Shown here: positions 22,719 to 30,483 of the stretch, piece after piece
Numbering within the stretch: position 1 is the stretch's first letter
Layout of the letters: each line of letters opens with the position of its first letter
DNA from: UMGS973 sp045599945
Lineage (GTDB): Bacteria > Bacillota > Clostridia > Peptostreptococcales > Anaerovoracaceae
Length of the DNA: 36,621 nt
Direction: 5' to 3'
Assembly (NCBI GenBank): GCA_045599945.1
Contig: JAZRWY010000024.1
Span: forward strand, 1 to 36,621
Notes under the pieces: model-generated
Told to the model about the DNA's origin: nothing
The model's database searches: none
Seen by the model: the letters and a program-made list of their open reading frames with translations, nothing else
Program-made: the position numbers and the translations under genes

Positions 22719-24025
22719 AGCAAAAGATTAACATTCGGCTGGTTTCCATTGCAATCCTTGCAACCATCGTAACAATCATCAGCATTACTTTTGTATATTA
22801 TGGAATCTTTCAGGACCGGGTAAAAAAGGACCTGGAGGTTGAAGCAAGAATTCTGAGCGAAGCAGGCATTTCCGGACTGATCAGCAATGAATCGGTAATG
22901 GGCGATGAAGATATTCGCATCACGTGGATTTCAGCCGACGGAGAGGTTCTCTTCGACAATGATGCGGATGTGGGCAGCCTGTCCAATCACATGGACCGTC
23001 CGGAGGTAAAGGAAGCCTTTCAGAATGGTCACGGCGCTTCCGACCGGCAGTCTTCGACCATGAACCTTAGAACCTACTATTATGCAATCCTTCTTGCAGA
23101 TGGAACGGTGCTCCGGGTTGCAACAGAAGCAAAGAGTGCCCTCAGCGTATTTCTTTCATATCTACCTGTTGTTCTTCTTGTAATTATACTGATTGTAATT
23201 GTATGCATCATTTTCAGCAGGCTCCTTACCAGGCAGCTGATGGAGCCAATCAAGGAGATGGCAGAAAATCCCGATGATCCGCCGGCAGTCATGGTATATA
23301 AGGAACTGTCTCCTTTCATGGACAAAATCCGTGAGCAGCATGAAAATGTTCTTGCTGCTGCAAAGAGCAGGCAGGATTTTACAGCCAATGTATCGCATGA
23401 ACTGAAGACTCCCATCACCGCCATATCCGGCTATGCAGAGCTCATCGAAAATGATATGGTTGATGATGAACAGAAGATAAAGTTTGCAGGGGAAATCAGG
23501 AGGAATGCCAACAGACTCGTTTCGGTAATAAACGATACCATCAGGCTTTCCGAACTGGACCACGGAAACAGTCTGCAGGAATTCAGCCACGTGGATATCC
23601 ATGCCATTGCATTGGAGCGGCTGGAACTTCTGAAGGGCATGGCTGCAGAAAGAAATATTGCACTGAAACTGACAGGAGAAAAGTGCATTGTCAATACGAA
23701 TCAGGAACTGTTCATTGAACTTCTGGATAATCTGGTGCAGAATGCTATTCGGTATAACGTGGAAAACGGTTCAGTGAATGTGAAGGTTGAACAGGTGGGA
23801 AGCCGCGGAAAGCTGACGGTTTCCGACACGGGAATCGGCATTCCGAAGGAGGATCAGAAACGGGTCTTTGAGCGTTTCTACCGAGTAGATAAATCAAGAT
23901 CAAGAGAGACCGGAGGAACCGGTCTTGGCCTTGCCATAGTAAAGCATATCGTTGAGCTTCATGGAGGAACCATAGAGCTTCAGAGCGAAGTGGGCAGGGG
24001 AACTGAAATCATAATGGAATTATAG
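22715..24025 (+). CDS. PhoR-like sensor histidine kinase
   Basis: A 436-residue membrane kinase. Two transmembrane helices (about 9-30 and 146-168) enclose an extracytoplasmic sensor of about 115 residues. A short linker follows (a clear HAMP was not identified), then the dimerisation/phosphoacceptor box FTANVSHELKTPI with His228, the N-box ELLDNLVQNAIRYN (Asn339, Asn343), G1 SDTGIGIP (Asp371), the F-box ERFYRVD and G2 GGTGLGLAIVKHI. It should phosphorylate the regulator encoded immediately upstream, whose stop overlaps this start by 4 bases. The operon ends at a strong terminator. Confidence 0.92.
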   Translation: MKQKINIRLVSIAILATIVTIISITFVYYGIFQDRVKKDLEVEARILSEAGISGLISNESVMGDEDIRITWISADGEVLFDNDADVGSLSNHMDRPEVKEAFQNGHGASDRQSSTMNLRTYYYAILLADGTVLRVATEAKSALSVFLSYLPVVLLVIILIVIVCIIFSRLLTRQLMEPIKEMAENPDDPPAVMVYKELSPFMDKIREQHENVLAAAKSRQDFTANVSHELKTPITAISGYAELIENDMVDDEQKIKFAGEIRRNANRLVSVINDTIRLSELDHGNSLQEFSHVDIHAIALERLELLKGMAAERNIALKLTGEKCIVNTNQELFIELLDNLVQNAIRYNVENGSVNVKVEQVGSRGKLTVSDTGIGIPKEDQKRVFERFYRVDKSRSRETGGTGLGLAIVKHIVELHGGTIELQSEVGRGTEIIMEL

Positions 24026-24027
24026 GG

Positions 24028-24061
24028 ATAGGCCAAGCATGGATTGCTTGGCCTATGTTTG
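24028..24061 (+). terminator. Terminator of the two-component operon
   Basis: ATAGGCCAAGCA (24028-24039) pairs with TGCTTGGCCTAT (24045-24056) over 12 bp, loop TGGAT, then GTTTGTT. Confidence 0.85.
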
Positions 24062-24125
24062 TTAAAAGATTGAAAAGACTGATGTTCCGCCGGGAATCAT
24101 CTCCGTTCACTGTGAAACGGGCCGA

Positions 24126-24153
24126 TGAAAAAAGACCTCGTGACGAGGTCTTT
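24126..24153 (-). terminator. Terminator of the small HTH gene
   Basis: AAAGACCTCG (24131-24140) and CGAGGTCTTT (24144-24153) form a perfect 10-bp stem around TGA. On the minus strand it is followed by a T-run (24133-24128), placed 12 bp after the HTH stop codon. Confidence 0.8.
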
Positions 24154-24164
24154 CCCTTGCATTG

Positions 24165-24341
24165 CTAAACTTCGATGCCAAGTGCATCTGACAGTCTCTG
24201 AACGATTTCGGGATCAGGAACTGTAGACATGCGTTCAAATCTTGTGATGTCAGCTACGGTGAAGCCTGCTTTCTTGGCAAGCTCATCTTTTGACATCCTT
24301 CTTTCTTTTCTCATTTTCTTTAAGCTCTGTCCAAAAGTCAT
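24165..24341 (-). CDS. Small helix-turn-helix (XRE/Cro-CI) regulator, 58 aa
   Basis: A 58-residue protein starting MTFGQSLKKMRKERRMSKDE. The HTH_3 pattern is clear: FGQSLKKMRKERRMS (helix 1), KDELAKKAGF (helices 2-3), TVADITRFERMSTVPD (recognition helix) and PEIVQRLSDALGI. Only the DNA-binding domain is present, as in many compact XRE regulators. The ribosome site AGAGGAGGTG 5 nt before the ATG is one of the strongest in the window, and the gene has its own terminator. It is divergent from the flavodoxin/molybdenum hydroxylase operon across 119 bp, so it is a candidate regulator of that operon; no operator repeat was identified. Confidence 0.88.
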   Translation of the reverse strand: MTFGQSLKKMRKERRMSKDELAKKAGFTVADITRFERMSTVPDPEIVQRLSDALGIEV

Positions 24342-24460
24342 TTTGCACCTCCTCTGGAACTGTCACTTACATTTCCATTCCCATTATATATCCCCGCCTC
24401 TTTCATTTGCAACGAAAATTTTGTACAATGGAGATGGAATATTTATAGGAGAAGCGGGAT

Positions 24461-25099
24461 ATGAAAACAGCAATTGTTTATGCATCTGTCCACCATGGAA
24501 ATACGAAGAAACTCATGGATGCCATTTCAGCATCCCATGAGGTGGACGTAATGGATGCAGTAGAGATGAAAGAGAGAGACCTGAATGAATATGACCTGAT
24601 TGGATTTGCATCCGGCATATTCTTTGGAAAGTTTCATGAGAGCGTTCTTTCCTTTGCAGAAAAGAATCTTCCCGAAGGCAAGAATGTATTTCTTATCTGC
24701 ACATATGGAGGAAAAGCTGCATATGGCTCCATCGAGAAGATATTAAAGGAAAAGCATGCGAAGATTGCAGGCAGATACGGATGCCTGGGCCATGATAGCG
24801 TAGGTCCTGCCAGGCTGATCGGCGGCATAAGAAAGGGGCATCCGACAAAGGATGAGATAGAAGGCGCTGTCACCTTCTACGCCAATATGCTGGCATCCAT
24901 TCCTGTGACCATTGAAAGAATCCTCGAGGATGATTTCGGATGCGAGGGAAGGCCGGAAGGACAGGAACCGATGGTAACAGTAGTGCTTTCCGATGGAAGG
25001 AATGTGCGCATGGCAGATGCTCTCTGCTATGAAAGAGCACTGAATGAAGGAGATAAGGTCTTCATTCTTTCGGATGGAACGCTCGAAAAGGAGAAATAG
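24461..25099 (+). CDS. Flavodoxin-like protein with extra C-terminal domain
   Basis: A 212-residue protein. Residues 1-150 follow the flavodoxin fold: IVYASVHHGNTKKLMDAI (FMN phosphate loop region, 4-21), YDLIGFASGIFFGKFHESVL and VFLICTYGGKAAYGSIEKIL. The loop VHHGNT differs from the usual T-x-T-G-N-T/S, which is common in flavodoxin_3/5-type proteins. Residues of about 160-212 form a small additional segment, with MVTVVLSDGRNVRMADAL and NEGDKVFILSDG, that I do not recognise. It opens the operon; the deformylase follows after 2 bp. It could pass electrons to or from the molybdenum hydroxylase encoded downstream, but this is inference from position. Confidence 0.82.
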   Translation: MKTAIVYASVHHGNTKKLMDAISASHEVDVMDAVEMKERDLNEYDLIGFASGIFFGKFHESVLSFAEKNLPEGKNVFLICTYGGKAAYGSIEKILKEKHAKIAGRYGCLGHDSVGPARLIGGIRKGHPTKDEIEGAVTFYANMLASIPVTIERILEDDFGCEGRPEGQEPMVTVVLSDGRNVRMADALCYERALNEGDKVFILSDGTLEKEK

Positions 25100-25101
25100 A
25101 C

Positions 25102-25512
25102 ATGGTGAAGGAAATTATGAGAGACCCGATGTTTCTCGCACAGAAGTCTGAACCTGCAACTCCTGCAGATCAGCAGGTGGCAGCGGACCTTCTGGATACG
25201 CTCCGTGCCAATCTGCATAGATGCGTGGGCATGGCGGCAAACATGATTGGAGTGAAGAAATGCATCATTGCGGTTGCAGCAGGGCCTTTTCAGTTTGTGA
25301 TGTATAATCCGGTCATTGTTTCAAAGAAAAACCCATACCAGACGGAAGAAGGCTGTCTATCCTTGGATAGTCAGCGTCCATGCACAAGATATGAGGAGAT
25401 TGAAGTAAAATACATGGACCAGGACTTCAGGGAGCAGCAGAGAAAATATACAGGCTGGACAGCGCAGATTATCCAGCATGAGATCGACCACTGTAACGGA
25501 ATCGTAATATGA
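25102..25512 (+). CDS. def: Divergent peptide deformylase
   Basis: A 136-residue metalloprotein of the peptide deformylase family, whose classical members remove the formyl group from N-terminal fMet. Metal ligands are present: EGCLS (83-87, Cys85) and HEIDH (126-130, with Glu127). Motif I, usually GxGLAAxQ, reads CVGMAANM (41-48), so the conserved Gln is Met48 and the first Gly is Cys41. The protein also ends six residues after HEIDH, so the usual C-terminal helix is missing. Short clostridial relatives with a GMAANMIG motif exist as I recall. It sits between the flavodoxin-like gene and the Mo-hydroxylase subunits, an odd place for a housekeeping deformylase. Confidence 0.85.
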   Translation: MVKEIMRDPMFLAQKSEPATPADQQVAADLLDTLRANLHRCVGMAANMIGVKKCIIAVAAGPFQFVMYNPVIVSKKNPYQTEEGCLSLDSQRPCTRYEEIEVKYMDQDFREQQRKYTGWTAQIIQHEIDHCNGIVI

Positions 25513-25527
25513 CGGAATGGAGAGAAT

Positions 25528-26289
25528 ATGTTAAAGATTAAAAAGTATGTAAGAGCACAGACGCTTGAAGAGGCCTGGGAACTCAATCAGGACAGAAACA
25601 ATCAGGTGCTGGGCGGCATGATATGGATGCGCCAGGCAGACAAGGTCATAGATACTGCCATCGATCTTTCAGACCTGGGCCTGGATGTTATCACCGAGAC
25701 AGAAAATGAATTCATCATCGGTGCGATGGCAAGCTTGAATCAGCTCATGGAAAACGAAGGGTTCATCGAATATACAGATGGAGCAGTCATAGATGCCATC
25801 AAGCCTATTGTAGGTGTGCAGTTTCGAAACATGGCAACGGTAGGCGGAAGCATCTATGCAAAACTGGGATTTTCAGATGTATTTACACTCTTCCTTGCAC
25901 TGGATGCAAAGGTAAGACTGGTGAAGGCAGGAGACGTGGAGATCCGTGACTTTGCTGAAATGAAAAATGAAAGGGACATCCTTACGCATGTCATTGTAAA
26001 GAAGAGCCAGGCGAAGATCTTCTACCAGTCAGTCAGGGGCGCACAGACAGATTTCCCAATACTCACCTTTGCGGCAAGAAGGACGGATGACAGAATGTAC
26101 ATTGCCGTTGGAGGAAGACCGGGAAAGGCAGTGCTTTTGGAAGGAAACATGGACCGGGATGAAATGAAGAAGAGAATGGAAGAGGAAGTATCCTTTGGAA
26201 GCAATCTCAAGGGAAGCGGTGAATATAGGCTGCATCTTGCAAAGGTGCTCTGCGATAGGGCAGTAGAGAGACTGGGAGGTGAAATATAA
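25528..26289 (+). CDS. Molybdenum hydroxylase FAD-binding subunit (xanthine dehydrogenase family)
   Basis: A 253-residue flavoprotein subunit that passes electrons from the iron-sulfur subunit to the final acceptor. The second FAD motif is clear: VQFRNMATVGGSIYAKLGFSDVF (about 92-114), followed by LALDAKVRLV and the C-terminal CO-dehydrogenase flavoprotein domain (GEYRLHLAKVLCDRAVERL). The first motif, normally AGGTDL, is LGGMIWM (about 31-37), a variant I associate with clostridial relatives. AATGGAGAG precedes the ATG. It follows the deformylase by 15 bp, and its stop overlaps the next start by one base (TAATG). Confidence 0.9.
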   Translation: MLKIKKYVRAQTLEEAWELNQDRNNQVLGGMIWMRQADKVIDTAIDLSDLGLDVITETENEFIIGAMASLNQLMENEGFIEYTDGAVIDAIKPIVGVQFRNMATVGGSIYAKLGFSDVFTLFLALDAKVRLVKAGDVEIRDFAEMKNERDILTHVIVKKSQAKIFYQSVRGAQTDFPILTFAARRTDDRMYIAVGGRPGKAVLLEGNMDRDEMKKRMEEEVSFGSNLKGSGEYRLHLAKVLCDRAVERLGGEI

Positions 26290-26756
26290 TGAAGGTGACA
26301 ATCACACTGAACGGAAGAGATATCACAAGAGACATCGATCCCGGCATGAACCTCTATGCTTTTGTTAGAAATGAAAACATGTATAGCGTAAAGTGCGGCT
26401 GTGAGACAAGCAGCTGCGGTGCATGTACAGTATTGCTGGATGATGAGCCGGTTCTTTCATGCAGCATATTGGCCGCAAGAGCAGACGGAAGAGAGGTCAC
26501 CACCCTTGAGGGCGTGCAGGAGCAGGCAGGTGAGCTGGCAGCATATATAGCGGCAGAGGGAGCGGACCAGTGCGGTTTCTGCAATCCCGGATTTATGATG
26601 AACACCATTGCGCTGCTGAAGAAGAACAGCAATCCTACAGAGTCTGAAGTCAATGAACATCTGGCAGGAAATCTCTGCAGATGCTCAGGCTACCAGGGGC
26701 AGACAAGAGGAATCATGAAATATATTGAAGCAAAGAATGGAAAGGGGGTCCTGTAG
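26289..26756 (+). CDS. Molybdenum hydroxylase 2Fe-2S subunit
   Basis: A 155-residue subunit carrying two [2Fe-2S] clusters. The plant-ferredoxin-like N-terminal cluster uses Cys38, Cys43, Cys46 and Cys58 (GCETSSCGACTVL), with an extra Cys36. The C-terminal helical cluster uses Cys95, Cys98, Cys130 and Cys132 (GADQCGFCNPG and NLCRCSGYQG). The Gln94 before CGFC, which touches the pterin cofactor in known enzymes, is present. All eight ligands are intact, so electron transfer should be functional. It overlaps the FAD-subunit gene by one base and abuts the Mo-subunit gene without a gap. Confidence 0.95.
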   Translation: MKVTITLNGRDITRDIDPGMNLYAFVRNENMYSVKCGCETSSCGACTVLLDDEPVLSCSILAARADGREVTTLEGVQEQAGELAAYIAAEGADQCGFCNPGFMMNTIALLKKNSNPTESEVNEHLAGNLCRCSGYQGQTRGIMKYIEAKNGKGVL

Positions 26757-29033
26757 ATGAAAGTCGTAAATACATCGGTGCATAAGAAGGAATCCAGGGC
26801 CATCCTTACCGGAAAGCCTGCATATGTGGAAGATCTGGCACCTCGCGATGCTCTGGTGGTAAAAGTGGTCAGATGCCCATATGCCAATGCAATCATAAAG
26901 GATATTGATATCGAGGATGCCATGGCAATTGATGGGGTTGTTGCTGTCTTCTCATGGAAGGATGTTGACCAGGATGGTCCAAGATATACCAATGCAGGCC
27001 AGACATATCCTGAGCCAAGCCCTCATGACAGGCTCATACTTGACCGGCATATGCGTTTTTCAGGCGATGCCGCTGCCATAGTAGCAGCTGAGACCGAAGC
27101 TGCAGCAGAGCTGGCAGTAAAGGCTGTGAAGATTGAATATGAGGTGCTGGAAGCGGTGCTTGACATCCATGAGGCGCTGGACAGCCATGTCATTGTACAT
27201 CCTGAGGAGAACTGGGAGAGCCTGCTCCCTGTTGGTGCAGACAGAAGAAGAAATCTCGTTGCCCATTCGGATACGGGTGAGGGTGACGTGGATGCAGTCT
27301 TTGCAGACTGCGATGTTGTTCTTGACAGAACCTTCCATACCAAGGCCAATTCCCAGACGCCAATGGAGACCTTCAGAGCCTATGCAAGCATGGATGCATT
27401 CGGTAGACTGAATGTAGTAAGTTCTACGCAGATCATCTTCCATGCAAGAAGGCATGTGGCAGCAGCACTTGGCATTCCGAAATCCATGGTAAGAATCATA
27501 AAGCCTAGAGTGGGTGGAGGTTTTGGTGCAAAGCAGAGCTCGGTCGCTGATTTCTATCCGGCTTTCGTAACCTGGAAGACCGGAAAGCCAAGCAAGATCA
27601 TATATACAAGAGAAGAGGCTCAGATTGCAGGCTCACCAAGGCATGAGATGGAAGTCAGGGCCAAGGTCGGAGCAGACCGCGATGGAAAAATCCGCGCCAT
27701 AGAGATGTATACCCTTTCCAATACAGGAGCATATTCAGAGCATGGTCCTACCACTGTAGACCTTTCCGGACATAAGGCGATATCGCTGTATCGAGATCTT
27801 GAAGCATTCAGGTTCCATTTTGATGTGGTATATACAAACAGACAGGCAAGCGGAGCATACAGAGGCTACGGCGGGACCCAGGGAACATTTGCCCTGGAGA
27901 CAACCGTAAACGAACTTGCGGATACTCTGGGAATTGACAGATTTGAGATCAGAAACAAAAACATGACCAGGGAAGGCGATATCATGCCGGCATACTTTGG
28001 CGAGGAGAATACAAGCTGCAAGCTGGACGACTGCCTTGCAAGAGCAAAGGAAATGATTGGCTGGGATGATAAATATCCTGTACGTGACATGGGAAATGGT
28101 AAGGTGAGAGCCGTCGGCATCGGCATGAACCTTCAGGGTTCATGCATCACCCAGATTGATGTGGGCGAAGCGAGAATCAAACTGAATGATGAAGGTTTCT
28201 ATGTACTGTTTAACGGTGCAGGTGAAATGGGACAGGGCTGTGATACCATCCTTCCTCAGATTGCGGCAGAAGTCCTTCAGTGTGATGTGAACCGGGTAAT
28301 CACATTCAGCGGCGACACGGATGCTTCTCCGTATGACTCCGGTTCATATGCATCAAGCACAACCTTTGTAACCGGAAAGGCTGTAGAGGAATGTGCGAAG
28401 ATCTTAAGAGAGAGAATCATGGAAGCCGGAGCATCGCTTCTTAAGATAGAAAAGGAAGAAGCTCAGTTTGATGGAGAAAAGGTATATGCGGGGGAAAAGA
28501 GCGTATCCCTTACGGACATAGTATACGGCGTGCAGCAGTGCGGCCACGAAGGGTATATTCTTGAGGCTGCCTATCATCATACAGGCCCGTCAAGTCCTCC
28601 TCCATACATCGCAGGAGCAGCAGAGGTGGAAATCGATAAGCTCACAGGAGAAGCCAAGGTGATTGAGTATGATGTATGCGTTGACTGCGGAACAACCATC
28701 AATCCAAACCTGGCGCGCATCCAGGTGGAAGGGGGCCTGATGCAGGGCATCGGCATGACTTTGTGGGAGGATGTCAACTACGATAGATTCGGGAGACAGG
28801 TTGAAGATTCCTTCATGAAGTATAAGATTCCGACCAGAATTGATACGCCTGTGATCAAGGTTGAATTTGCAGACAGCTATGAGCCGAACGGACCGTTTGG
28901 CGCAAAGTCCATTGGAGAGGTGGTGCTCAATACGCCGCTTAGCGCAATCACAGATGCCATATATAACGGAACCGGAAAAAGATTCAGAAGCCTTCCGATC
29001 ACTCCAGAAATGATTGCAATGGGGATTGAATAG
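26757..29033 (+). CDS. Molybdenum hydroxylase catalytic (molybdopterin-binding) subunit
   Basis: A 758-residue subunit of the xanthine dehydrogenase family. An aldehyde oxidase/XDH N-terminal hammerhead domain covers about 1-125, and the molybdopterin-binding part follows with RVGGGFGAKQ (251-260), GAYRGYGGTQ (366-375), GAGEMGQGCDTILPQIAAE, SGSYASSTTFVTGKA and the catalytic-Glu loop GAKSIGEVV near the end. The cofactor would be molybdopterin cytosine dinucleotide, as in most bacterial members. The enzyme hydroxylates a carbon of a purine or other N-heterocycle or aldehyde using water. The actual substrate cannot be assigned. It is encoded directly after the 2Fe-2S subunit. No cofactor maturation gene is nearby. 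Confidence 0.92.
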   Translation: MKVVNTSVHKKESRAILTGKPAYVEDLAPRDALVVKVVRCPYANAIIKDIDIEDAMAIDGVVAVFSWKDVDQDGPRYTNAGQTYPEPSPHDRLILDRHMRFSGDAAAIVAAETEAAAELAVKAVKIEYEVLEAVLDIHEALDSHVIVHPEENWESLLPVGADRRRNLVAHSDTGEGDVDAVFADCDVVLDRTFHTKANSQTPMETFRAYASMDAFGRLNVVSSTQIIFHARRHVAAALGIPKSMVRIIKPRVGGGFGAKQSSVADFYPAFVTWKTGKPSKIIYTREEAQIAGSPRHEMEVRAKVGADRDGKIRAIEMYTLSNTGAYSEHGPTTVDLSGHKAISLYRDLEAFRFHFDVVYTNRQASGAYRGYGGTQGTFALETTVNELADTLGIDRFEIRNKNMTREGDIMPAYFGEENTSCKLDDCLARAKEMIGWDDKYPVRDMGNGKVRAVGIGMNLQGSCITQIDVGEARIKLNDEGFYVLFNGAGEMGQGCDTILPQIAAEVLQCDVNRVITFSGDTDASPYDSGSYASSTTFVTGKAVEECAKILRERIMEAGASLLKIEKEEAQFDGEKVYAGEKSVSLTDIVYGVQQCGHEGYILEAAYHHTGPSSPPPYIAGAAEVEIDKLTGEAKVIEYDVCVDCGTTINPNLARIQVEGGLMQGIGMTLWEDVNYDRFGRQVEDSFMKYKIPTRIDTPVIKVEFADSYEPNGPFGAKSIGEVVLNTPLSAITDAIYNGTGKRFRSLPITPEMIAMGIE

Positions 29034-29041
29034 GTGGTATG

Positions 29042-29428
29042 ATGGACGAGAAAGTAAAGAATCTTCTTGAGAGGAGAATCTGGAATGTGGCAACACATGG
29101 ACTCAGGCTGTGCGTGGTCCCCATAGGGCTTAAGGCAGTTCTTCCTGACGGAAGGCTTGTTATCGCAGACGTATTCATGGAACTGACAGCGGAGAACATA
29201 AAGAGGAATGGAGAAATTGCCATTTCTGTCTATGATGCAAAAAGCCTCGAAGCTTATCAGATCTGGGGAAAGGCTTCATATGAAGAGGACGGCGAAGCGA
29301 TGGAATATATGGCTTTGCAGGCAGATGGAAATGAACCGGTAAAAGGTGTGATTGTTGTAATTCCGGAAAGAATCATCGATGCTTCTCCGGGAGAAGAAAA
29401 TGGAAAAGATATTCAGGAGATCAGATAG
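29042..29428 (+). CDS. Pyridoxamine 5'-phosphate oxidase-fold (flavin-binding split-barrel) protein
   Basis: A 128-residue protein with the split-barrel order of PNPOx-like proteins: a start helix (VKNLLERRIWNVATHG), LRLCVVPIGLKAVLPDGRLVIADVFMELTAENIKRN, EIAISVYDAKSLEAYQIWGKASY, then the final helix-strand part with VKGVIVVIPERIIDASPG. Such proteins often bind FMN or FAD and reduce small molecules. It starts 8 bp after the Mo-subunit stop and is likely in the same mRNA. The start at 29042 is chosen over 29039 because the GGTGG site is only 1 nt from the first ATG. Specific role unknown. Confidence 0.78.
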   Translation: MDEKVKNLLERRIWNVATHGLRLCVVPIGLKAVLPDGRLVIADVFMELTAENIKRNGEIAISVYDAKSLEAYQIWGKASYEEDGEAMEYMALQADGNEPVKGVIVVIPERIIDASPGEENGKDIQEIR

Positions 29429-29430
29429 TA

Positions 29431-30294
29431 ATGGAAATTAGAAATGATGAAGGAATGGTGCTTGCCAGCGTGCAGCTTCCAAAAGGATGGAATACGGAAG
29501 CGGCGAGACTGGAGACATACCGGAATTTCTGTTATCCGGTAAAGATTTCTGCAGAGTTTGCAGGAGAAAAATCCAAGACCCTCTACCGGACGGGAGAAGG
29601 CTTCAGCTATATTGACGGAGCAGACAAAAAAGATCCCAGAACCCTGTTCATTGACTACAGGCAGTTCGAATATGTGGATGAATATATTGAAGGATATGCG
29701 AGGAAACTGGCGCAGCTTTCAGGTAGAGAATTCCAGTTTGCGGAAAAAAGAGAAATCTCCTTCGATGAAGCGGCTGGAAAGAAAAAAGTAGAAGATCATG
29801 CGGTCCGGGAAATCAAGCGGCAGGGAACCGGTGCGAAGGTTGCCATCGACCAGCTGTATTATGATGCCTGCTGCATGATCTACAAAGCAGAGGGAAAAAT
29901 GGTGGCTATCCATACGCACATCGAGGCGGTAAAAGCAGGAATGCAGCTGAAAATGGCGACCAAGCTCACAAAAGATACGGACCTGAAGAGCCTTACGCCT
30001 CTCCAGACCATGGACTGGCAGAGCAATGATGTTTTTGTGATGATTTCCGAGGAAGCGGAATTTGAAGAGGAATATGAGAAATTCATCTCCTTCTGTGCTT
30101 CCTTCAAAGCTGGAACGGTCTATGAGGAAAAGTCGGAAGAAATCAAGAAAGAAATCTCCGGCAAACTGTTTATTCAGGGAAAATCCAGCAAGAAGATGCA
30201 GATAAAGAAGTATCAGGAATGGAGGAAAACGGATGCAGCAGAGAAAAAGGAATCGGACGAGTTCCTGAAAAACTGGCTGCTCAAGAGCTTTTAA
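29431..30294 (+). CDS. Hypothetical protein at the end of the Mo-hydroxylase operon (287 aa)
   Basis: A 287-residue soluble protein I do not recognise. The N-terminal half is strand-rich (GMVLASVQLPKGWNTEAARLE); the middle has MVAIHTHIEAVKAGMQLKM and DVFVMISEEAEFEEEYEKF; the C-terminal 70 residues are highly charged and helical (EEKSEEIKKEISGKLFIQGK, then KKMQIKKYQEWRKTDAAEKK). There is no signal peptide or membrane segment. AGGAG lies upstream and the gap to the PNPOx-fold gene is 2 bp, so it is in the same transcript, though it may be functionally unrelated. The operon's terminator lies about 75 bp downstream. Confidence 0.75.
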   Translation: MEIRNDEGMVLASVQLPKGWNTEAARLETYRNFCYPVKISAEFAGEKSKTLYRTGEGFSYIDGADKKDPRTLFIDYRQFEYVDEYIEGYARKLAQLSGREFQFAEKREISFDEAAGKKKVEDHAVREIKRQGTGAKVAIDQLYYDACCMIYKAEGKMVAIHTHIEAVKAGMQLKMATKLTKDTDLKSLTPLQTMDWQSNDVFVMISEEAEFEEEYEKFISFCASFKAGTVYEEKSEEIKKEISGKLFIQGKSSKKMQIKKYQEWRKTDAAEKKESDEFLKNWLLKSF

Positions 30295-30367
30295 GAAAAA
30301 ATATATTTTTCAGTAAATTTGTTGGTTTAGAATTAGTCTAACGAATAATTGTTGAAATTTAAGCATT

Positions 30368-30400
30368 AACAGACTGTATTGTATTGGTACAGTCTGTTTT
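30368..30400 (+). terminator. Terminator of the Mo-hydroxylase operon
   Basis: AACAGACTGTA (30368-30378) pairs with TACAGTCTGTT (30388-30398) over 11 bp, then TT. Confidence 0.8.
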
Positions 30401-30439
30401 ATGTATATACTAAATTCTGTATTTTATTTCAGAGTTGGA

Positions 30440-30450
30440 TATGGTATACT
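30440..30450 (+). promoter_or_regulatory. Extended -10 promoter of the Na+/solute symporter gene
   Basis: TATGG (30440-30444) followed by TATACT (30445-30450), 33 bp before the ATG. No clear -35. Confidence 0.55.
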
Positions 30451-30483
30451 TCCTATTGTATTAATTTTGAAAGGAATAGAAAA

